Assembly: GCF_004522235.1 (NCBI RefSeq)
Contig: NZ_SDLT01000016.1
Span: 122,774 to 186,773 of the forward strand
Source: Amycolatopsis nivea
GTDB lineage: Bacteria > Actinomycetota > Actinomycetes > Mycobacteriales > Pseudonocardiaceae
Reading direction: 5' to 3'
DNA: 64,000 nucleotides
The notes beneath the pieces are model-generated. The model worked only from the letters and a program-made list of their open reading frames with translations, was not told the DNA's origin and ran no database searches. Below, one piece after another: positions 58,884-64,000 of this stretch. The translations under genes were made by a program, and so were the position numbers. Positions within the stretch are counted from its first letter, which is position 1; each line of letters starts with the position of its first letter.

Positions 58884-59648
58884 TCAGTTTTCGCGGTCGA
58901 TGTTCAGGGCGGAGAAGGTTTGCACGACCGGCATCAGTTCGATGACGTTGATGTTCACGTGTGCTGGCTGGGAGCTTGCCCAGAAAACTGACTCGGCGAC
59001 GTCGTCCGCGGTCAGCGGGGTGGTGCCTGCGTAGACGTTGTTCGCCTTCGCCTGGTCGCCGCCGAAGCGGACGGTGGAGAATTCTGTGCCGCCTACCAGG
59101 CCCGGCTCCACATTCGTCACGCGGACGCCGGTGCCGCGCAGGTCGGAGCGCAGGTTGAGGCTGAACTGGTGCACGAACGCCTTCGTCGCGCCGTAGACGT
59201 TCGCGCCGGGGTAGGCGTAGCTGCCTGCGACCGAGCCGATGTTGATCACGTGTCCGGCGCCGCGTTCGACCATGCCGGGCAGTACTGCGCGGGTGAGGTG
59301 GACGAGACCGGTCACGTTGGTCTCGATCATCTGGTCCCAGTCTTCCAGCTTCGCCTCGTGCGCGGGTTCCAGACCCTTCGCGAGGCCGGCGTTGTTGACC
59401 AGGATGTCGATCTTCGCCCACTCCTCGGGCAGCTGCGCGACGACATCCGCGACGGCGGCCGGGTCGCGTACGTCCAGGACCAGCGGGAACACCGCGTCGC
59501 CCAGTTCGTCCGCCAGCGTCTTGAGCCGGTCGCCGCTGCGGGCCGCGGCGACGACCCGCGCGCCTTCCGCTGCGAACCGGCGCGTGATCGCTGCACCGAA
59601 GCCGGCGCTGGCGCCGGTCACCAATACGGTCTTCATGGAGTGCGTCAC
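58884..59648 (-). CDS. YdfG-like SDR oxidoreductase
   Basis: A 254-residue SDR. TGASAGFGAAI near residue 10 binds the cofactor, AARSGDRL suggests NADP, NNAGLAKG and the Ser in NIGSVAGSYAYPG with YGATKAF form the active site. The NVEPGLVGGTEFS segment and the C-terminal INVIELMP are typical of YdfG-like 3-hydroxy-acid dehydrogenases. The GTG at 59648 overlaps the hydrolase stop (GTGA), making an operon of two; ATG 59636 is an alternative start. Confidence 0.87.
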   Translation of the reverse strand: MTHSMKTVLVTGASAGFGAAITRRFAAEGARVVAAARSGDRLKTLADELGDAVFPLVLDVRDPAAVADVVAQLPEEWAKIDILVNNAGLAKGLEPAHEAKLEDWDQMIETNVTGLVHLTRAVLPGMVERGAGHVINIGSVAGSYAYPGANVYGATKAFVHQFSLNLRSDLRGTGVRVTNVEPGLVGGTEFSTVRFGGDQAKANNVYAGTTPLTADDVAESVFWASSQPAHVNINVIELMPVVQTFSALNIDREN

Positions 59649-60460
59649 CGTTCTTCCGCGTGGTCCTCGTCCAGGAAGCGGCCGAACACGTCGTTGAACT
59701 CGGCCGCGCGCTCCAGGTTAGGCAGGTGCCCCGCGCCGTCGAGCACCACCAGCTCCGAGCCGGCCACGAGCCGGTGCAGCAGCTGCGCGTCGGCGACCGG
59801 AGTGAACTCGTCCTCGCTGCCCACCGCGACCAGCGTCGGCACGCTGACCTGCTTGAGCGAATCGCGGTAGTCGGGGCGCTTCGCCCGAGCCCGCAACGCG
59901 CCCGCCGCGCCTGTCGCTGGTGCGTGGCGCATCATCTTCCGGACGTGCCCGGTCACCTCGGGGTTCTCGCGGAAGGTGCCCGGCGACACCATCTTCGGCA
60001 ACAGTTCGTCGGCGTACGCGGTCATGCCTTCCGCGAGCACCCGGTCCGCGGTCTGGTTGCGGGTCACCTTTCCTTCGTCGGTCTCGGGCTCGGCGAACGT
60101 GTCGGCGAGCAGCAGCGCGGCAATGCGCTCCGGGCAGTCCCGGACGGTCTGCATCACGATCTGCCCGCCCATCGACAGTCCGCCCAGCGCGAAGCGTTCG
60201 ATGCCGAGGTGATCGGCCAGCCCGACGAGGTCCTCGGCGAAGTCTTCGAGCCCGCGAACCGCTGGACCGGTGCTTTCCCCGTATCCCCGCAGGTCAGGCA
60301 CCACGACTCGGCGGCCGTTGCGGGCGAGGTGCTCGGCCTGCGGACCCCACATGGACCGGTCGAACGGGTGCCCGTGCACGAGAAGCACCGGGACCTCCGA
60401 CCGCGGTCCGAGGTCGTCGTAGGCGATCCGGGTGCCGGAGGGGAGAAGGACTGTCTGCAT
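59645..60460 (-). CDS. Alpha/beta-fold hydrolase
   Basis: A 271-residue hydrolase. LLVHGHPFDRSMW forms the oxyanion side, GGLSMGGQ the nucleophile elbow, the acid lies in VGSEDEFTPV and the His in GAGHLPNLE. It resembles 3-oxoadipate enol-lactonase-like and carboxylesterase members. ATG 60460 (MQTVLLPSG) is the natural start. It is the first gene of the pair with the YdfG-like SDR. Substrate unknown. Confidence 0.87.
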   Translation of the reverse strand: MQTVLLPSGTRIAYDDLGPRSEVPVLLVHGHPFDRSMWGPQAEHLARNGRRVVVPDLRGYGESTGPAVRGLEDFAEDLVGLADHLGIERFALGGLSMGGQIVMQTVRDCPERIAALLLADTFAEPETDEGKVTRNQTADRVLAEGMTAYADELLPKMVSPGTFRENPEVTGHVRKMMRHAPATGAAGALRARAKRPDYRDSLKQVSVPTLVAVGSEDEFTPVADAQLLHRLVAGSELVVLDGAGHLPNLERAAEFNDVFGRFLDEDHAEER

Positions 60461-60527
60461 GGTCCCGACGCTAATCGGGGCGATTTCTCCGTGCAATAAG
60501 GTGCAATGTAGTCGGAGCAATGTTTTT

Positions 60528-61646
60528 CTAGCGCAGCTTCGCGAAGAACTGCCGGACGTCGCCCGCCCACAGCTCCGGCACCTCCTGCGCCGCGTAATGC
60601 CCGCCGCGGCCGTACTCGTTCCACGACACGAGGTTCCGGCGATGTTCGGTGAACACGCGGATCGACGGCAGGTCGCCGGGAAACTGCGCGACCCCCAGCG
60701 GCACCGGATTGCGGCCTTCGGCGGGCGTCTCCCGGGCTTCCTCTGCGTAGATCCGGATCGCCGAACCCGCCGTGCCGGTCAGCCAGTGGATCGTGACGTG
60801 GGTGAGGATCCCGTCCGCGTCGAGGCCGTGGTCGTGCATCGCCTGCGCGTTCCAGCCGAGCAGGCCGACGGGGGAGTCGGACAACGCGTGCGCGAGCGTC
60901 TGCGGCTGCTGCGCCTGGACGACGCCGTAGGACGCTTCGTTCGCGAAGTAGTGGTGGAACGCGTCCCACGCGGCTTTGTCCTTGTCGGACAGGTCGGCAA
61001 TCCACTGTGGATCGTCGTCCGGCGGCGGATCCCAGGTCTGCGTCACGTGCGCGCCGATCACATGTTCCGGCGCTACGCGACCGACCTCCGGCGCGATCCC
61101 CGAACCCCAGTCGTTGCCCGCGGTCCCGTAGCGCTCGTACCCGAGCCGGCGCATCAACTCCGCCCACGCCCGCGCGATCCGCCGCGGACCCCAGCCGGTG
61201 TCGGTCGTCGGTCCGGAAAACCCGAACCCCGGCAACGACGGCAGCACGACGTCGAACGCGATCGACGGATCAAGCCCGTGCGCGCGAGGATCGCTCAACG
61301 GCCCGACCGCGGCCAGATACTCCGCCGCCGAGCCCGGCCACCCGTGACTGAGGATCAACGGGATCGCGTCCGGCTCCGGCGAACGAGCGTGCAGGAAATG
61401 CACGTTGCTGCCGTCGATCGTGGTCGTGAACTGCGGATACTCGTTGAACTGCCGCTCCCAAGCCCGCCAGTCGTAGCGTTGTCGCCAGTGCTCGGCCAGC
61501 TCGCGCACCCGGCCGACGCTGACGCCGTACCCCTGATCACCGCCGACCGGCTCCGGCGCCCACCTTGTCCGGTCGAGCCGTTCTCGCAGGTCGACCAGGT
61601 CTGCCTCGGGGATCTCCAGCCGGTACGGCCGGATCTCGTCAATCAT
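60528..61646 (-). CDS. Epoxide hydrolase (EHN-domain type)
   Basis: A 372-residue epoxide hydrolase. The N-terminal EHN domain (RPYRLEIPEADLVDLRERL, DRTRWAPE) spans about 1-105. The alpha/beta core has SHGWPGSAAEY as the HGWP oxyanion motif, nucleophile Asp in AGNDWGSGI and His in RGGHYAAQEVPE, with VSWNEYGRGGH typical. AAGGAG precedes the ATG at 61646. Its start overlaps the sigma-factor stop by 8 bases, so it is expressed with the ECF sigma gene, which is unusual for a detoxifying enzyme. Confidence 0.9.
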   Translation of the reverse strand: MIDEIRPYRLEIPEADLVDLRERLDRTRWAPEPVGGDQGYGVSVGRVRELAEHWRQRYDWRAWERQFNEYPQFTTTIDGSNVHFLHARSPEPDAIPLILSHGWPGSAAEYLAAVGPLSDPRAHGLDPSIAFDVVLPSLPGFGFSGPTTDTGWGPRRIARAWAELMRRLGYERYGTAGNDWGSGIAPEVGRVAPEHVIGAHVTQTWDPPPDDDPQWIADLSDKDKAAWDAFHHYFANEASYGVVQAQQPQTLAHALSDSPVGLLGWNAQAMHDHGLDADGILTHVTIHWLTGTAGSAIRIYAEEARETPAEGRNPVPLGVAQFPGDLPSIRVFTEHRRNLVSWNEYGRGGHYAAQEVPELWAGDVRQFFAKLR

Positions 61647-62856
61647 GCTCAGCTCCTTCGGAAAGCCGCCGGGCGCAGGCGTTGAGATACCGCACCTGGC
61701 GGATGTTGGTGGCGAGTTCGGCCGCGCGCAGGTACGCGCTCCGGGCCGCTTCGCGGTCGCCCGCCTTTTCCAGAAGATGTGCGCGCGCCGCATAGAACCG
61801 CCGGTCCCGGTGGTCCAGCGCGTCGAGCAGTCCAAGCCCGGCGGCGGGTCCGTCCGCCATCCCGACCGCGACGGCGTGGCTCACCTTCGCGACCGGACTC
61901 GCCGAAACCTTGAGCAGCAGCCGGTAAAGCCCGACGATCTGCCGCCAGTCGGTCTCCTCGGCGGTGGCTGCCTCGTCATGGACCGCCGCGATCGCCGCCT
62001 GCAGCTGATACGGCCCGACCGGCCCGCGCGGCAACGCCGCTGTCACCAGCTCCACCCCGCGCCGGATCGACTCGGTCTTCCATCGCGTCCGGTCCTGCTC
62101 ATGCAGCGGAACCAGCTCGCCCTGCGCGGTCACCCGCGCCGGCGACCGCGCGTCCGTCAGCAACATCAACGCAAGCAACCCCTTGGCCTCGCTGTCGTCC
62201 GGCAGCAAGGCAGCCGTCATCTCGGCAAGCCGGATCGCCTCTCTTACGAGGTCGCCGCGGCGCAGATCCGGTCCCGACGTCGCCGAGTACCCCTCGGTGA
62301 AAATCAGGTACAAGACATGCAGGACGGCTTCGAGCCGCTCGCCGCGCGTTTCTTCCGGCGGCATCCGGAACGGCACGCCGCTGTCCTGGACGGTCCGCTT
62401 GGCCCGGGAGATCCGGCGGGTCATCGAGTCCTCGGACGTGAGGAACGCCCGCGCGATCTCCGCCGTCGTGAGCCCGCCGACGGCCCGCAAGGTGAGCGCG
62501 ACCTGCGACGCCACCGAGAGCGACGGATGGCAGCAGAGCAGGAGCAGGATCAAGGTGTCGTCCCCGGCCTGCTCGCCGACATCCTCGCGCGCGGCGCGGC
62601 TCTCCCGCTCGCGTCTTGCCTGGTCAGCGCGGAGCAGATCGATCAGCTTCCGGCTCGCGACCTGCAGCAGCCAGCCGAAGGGCCGCTCGGGAATCCCCGT
62701 CTCCGGCCACCGCTGGGCGGCTGTGAGCAGGGCTTCCTGGACCGCGTCCTCGGCCGGGTCGAACCGCCCGTAGCGGCGGACCAGCGCGCCCAGCACCTGC
62801 GGCGCGAGGGTGCGCAGGGTGTCGTCGAGCGTGGCCGGGAGGGAGGGGTCGGTCAT
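61639..62856 (-). CDS. ECF42-type sigma factor with C-terminal TPR-like extension
   Basis: A 405-residue ECF sigma factor. Region 2 (YGRFDPAEDAVQEALLTAAQRW landmark: DPAEDAVQEA) is near residue 32-45, and region 4 (GGLTTAEIARAFLTSEDSM landmark: TTAEIARAFL) near 127-140. The ~200-residue C-terminal extension is helical and TPR-like, as in ECF42 proteins. Such sigma factors are genetically linked to DGPF/YCII proteins, and one lies directly upstream. No anti-sigma gene is present, which is normal for this group. Confidence 0.9.
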   Translation of the reverse strand: MTDPSLPATLDDTLRTLAPQVLGALVRRYGRFDPAEDAVQEALLTAAQRWPETGIPERPFGWLLQVASRKLIDLLRADQARRERESRAAREDVGEQAGDDTLILLLLCCHPSLSVASQVALTLRAVGGLTTAEIARAFLTSEDSMTRRISRAKRTVQDSGVPFRMPPEETRGERLEAVLHVLYLIFTEGYSATSGPDLRRGDLVREAIRLAEMTAALLPDDSEAKGLLALMLLTDARSPARVTAQGELVPLHEQDRTRWKTESIRRGVELVTAALPRGPVGPYQLQAAIAAVHDEAATAEETDWRQIVGLYRLLLKVSASPVAKVSHAVAVGMADGPAAGLGLLDALDHRDRRFYAARAHLLEKAGDREAARSAYLRAAELATNIRQVRYLNACARRLSEGAEHD

Positions 62857-62887
62857 CTCTGCCGCCTCGGTCGCTTGGTTCCTGGGT

Positions 62888-63280
62888 TCAGAGTTCGCTG
62901 TCGCTTCCCATCACCGGCCGGACCACGACCCCGGCGTCGGCCAGCCGTCCCGGGGCTTTGAGCAGTCCCGCCGCGATGTCGGTCGCCCGGTCGATACTGG
63001 CGCAGTCGACCATCCAGTACCCGGCGATGACCTCCTCGGTCTCGCCGAACGGCCCGTCGGTGACGACCGGAGCCCCGTCCCTTAACTGGAGGCGGCGCGC
63101 CAGTACGGGAGCGGCGAGCCCCTGGGCCTCGACCAACTCTCCCGAATCGGCCAGAGCCCCGGTGAACCCGGCGAGGAACTCGTCGACCGCCGCCATTTCC
63201 GCCGGGGTCGCCCCGCCCTCCTTGCCGCTGAGGTGGTCGTAGTCCTGCTGGTTGCCGTACGCCAGGATCAGGTACTTCAT
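62888..63280 (-). CDS. YCII/DGPF-domain protein
   Basis: A 130-residue YCII-related protein with the hallmark VVTDGPFGETEEVIAGYWM near residue 75 and the start KYLILAYGNQ. GGGAGC precedes the ATG at 63280. DGPF proteins are the constant partners and likely targets of ECF42 sigma factors. Here it is the first gene of the DGPF-sigma-epoxide hydrolase operon. Biochemical activity is unproven for the family. Confidence 0.9.
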   Translation of the reverse strand: MKYLILAYGNQQDYDHLSGKEGGATPAEMAAVDEFLAGFTGALADSGELVEAQGLAAPVLARRLQLRDGAPVVTDGPFGETEEVIAGYWMVDCASIDRATDIAAGLLKAPGRLADAGVVVRPVMGSDSEL

Positions 63281-63868
63281 CGGATGCTCCCTCTGTCTTC
63301 TGTCTCGCATGGCCGTCAGTCGGGGAAAGAACGAAGCCGCCTGCCCCGCACCGGACATCGTCTCGACGTTCTTCTGGGTGACCCGGGTCACTCGCTGGTT
63401 CGGCGCTCATGATGCCTCCGAACCGCCCGCCCTCGGTGTCGTCCGGCGCGGGCACGCCGATGTCCAGCGGCAATCGGCTCTCGCCGGCGCCTCGCTCGGC
63501 AAGCGGGTCTCGGCATTCACCGATAACGCGAGCCGCCCGTTCTTCCGCATTACGGCATCCGCGACCCGATAAGCCACCGGATTCGCCGCGCTCCGGTCCG
63601 CCGGATCGGGGCCGCGGCGCCCGCCGGATCGGCCGCAGCGGGCCTATTCGGCCGGTTGACCTGCGAAGATCGCATTAAGGGACCCCCCTGTTTAGGGCCG
63701 TTTTGAGCCGTGTAATCTTCTCTTCGTCGCCAGGGAAACCGGGCGGCCGCCGGGACACGAACCAAGCTCTCGCCTCTAGGGTGATTGAGTGGGTGTCCCA
63801 CCAAAAACTGCTAGGAATGACCGCTTCGGTCAGGCTCGCCCTCACGGGGGTTGGGTTTGGTTCGGGGT
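63281..63868. other. Gene-free region upstream of the rRNA operon
   Basis: I see no supported gene here. The stretch 63300-63640 is GC-rich with only short, compositionally implausible open frames. From about 63650 the sequence turns less GC-rich, as expected for rRNA promoters. TAATCT at 63713-63718 and TAGGGT at 63777-63782 resemble -10 boxes but lack convincing -35 partners, so I do not call a start site. Confidence 0.5.
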
Positions 63869-63869
63869 G

Positions 63870-63947
63870 TGTTGCTTGAGAACTCAACAGTGTGCTAGTG
63901 AACTAAGCCAGTAGAGCTTATATATGAAACCCCCTCGTCGGGGTTTC
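63870..63947 (+). promoter_or_regulatory. 16S rRNA leader with processing/antitermination elements
   Basis: TGTTGCTTGAGAACTCAACA (63870-63889) is a dyad that closely matches the conserved element in actinobacterial pre-16S leaders. It is followed by a perfect 8-bp hairpin, GAAACCCC (63926-63933) with GGGGTTTC (63940-63947). These belong to the leader that is processed and modified by antitermination in rRNA transcripts. Confidence 0.7.
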
Positions 63948-63990
63948 CTTTGAGAATATTGATTGAGAAGTAGTCTCGATCGAACTGTTC

Positions 63991-64000
63991 ATTGTTGGAG
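63991..64000 (+). rRNA. 16S ribosomal RNA, first bases only
   Basis: The window ends in ATTGTTGGAG, which is the expected sequence just before AGTTTGATCCTGGCTCAG, the universal 5' part of 16S rRNA. Only about ten bases are inside, so the call rests on the leader context. Confidence 0.6.

Noticed and set aside
63300..63560. Small minus-strand gene upstream of the DGPF gene
   Set aside because: Frames such as that starting near 63550 have no ribosome site and no recognisable domain.
1..64000. tRNA genes
   Set aside because: I saw no cloverleaf with a GGTTCGAATCC-like T-arm; a tRNAscan-SE run would be decisive.

Overview
The window is very GC-rich (roughly 70%), densely coded actinobacterial chromosome. 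Gene content (FO synthase FbiC for coenzyme F420, DUF5302, PaaX, ECF42-type sigma factor, GH46 chitosanase, valine/leucine dehydrogenase), frequent GTG starts and 4-bp ATGA/GTGA gene overlaps point to the Pseudonocardiaceae, most likely an Amycolatopsis-like organism. That placement is inference from gene families, not from a marker gene. The last bases appear to be the first bases of a 16S rRNA gene, so the right edge abuts an rRNA operon.

Left part (1-20.8 kb): a sugar-acid dehydratase running off the left edge with its divergent GntR regulator; a metallophosphoesterase and a PHP phosphoesterase; a secreted GH46 chitosanase beside the remnant of an L,D-transpeptidase; a CPA2 antiporter; the long RNA helicase HrpA; a small membrane-protein gene cut by an amber codon; a polA-like gene; an acyl-CoA synthetase; an ABC ATPase that has lost its H-loop, coupled to an XRE regulator; an SDR, phosphatase and SMP-30 run; a MerR regulator with a clear operator; and an enoyl-CoA hydratase/SDR pair.

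Middle (20.8-33 kb): PaaX-kynA-kynU is a compact tryptophan-to-anthranilate type operon. It is followed by a branched-chain amino acid dehydrogenase and a 620-bp cluster of palindromic and tandem repeats. After DUF5302, a hydrolase and a TetR gene comes a minus-strand operon: amino-acid permease, a DavA-like amidase and a DavB-like FAD 2-monooxygenase. This looks like lysine (or arginine) degradation through an amide, with a TetR gene downstream.

Right part (33-64 kb): a minisatellite-bearing spacer; a two-component system; a proline iminopeptidase fused to an F420-type Ddn domain; PlsC; LpdA; an MFS exporter; a secreted S8 protease with an unusual triad; several SDR genes with a LysR regulator; a solute-binding lipoprotein; an LVIVD protein; a GntR-TetR fusion regulator divergent from a flavin monooxygenase and flanked by a direct-repeat operator; an esterase and PucR-like protein; FbiC; a degenerate IS1634-like transposase gene; a hydrolase/SDR pair; an epoxide hydrolase/ECF42/DGPF operon; then the rRNA leader.

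The most unusual feature is a pair of 139-bp elements (25302-25440 and, inverted, 58660-58798). Each has a perfect 24-25 bp hairpin whose core and loop are identical, while the outer stem differs in sequence but stays perfectly paired. Each sits just after a stop codon, and one is next to the degenerate transposase gene.
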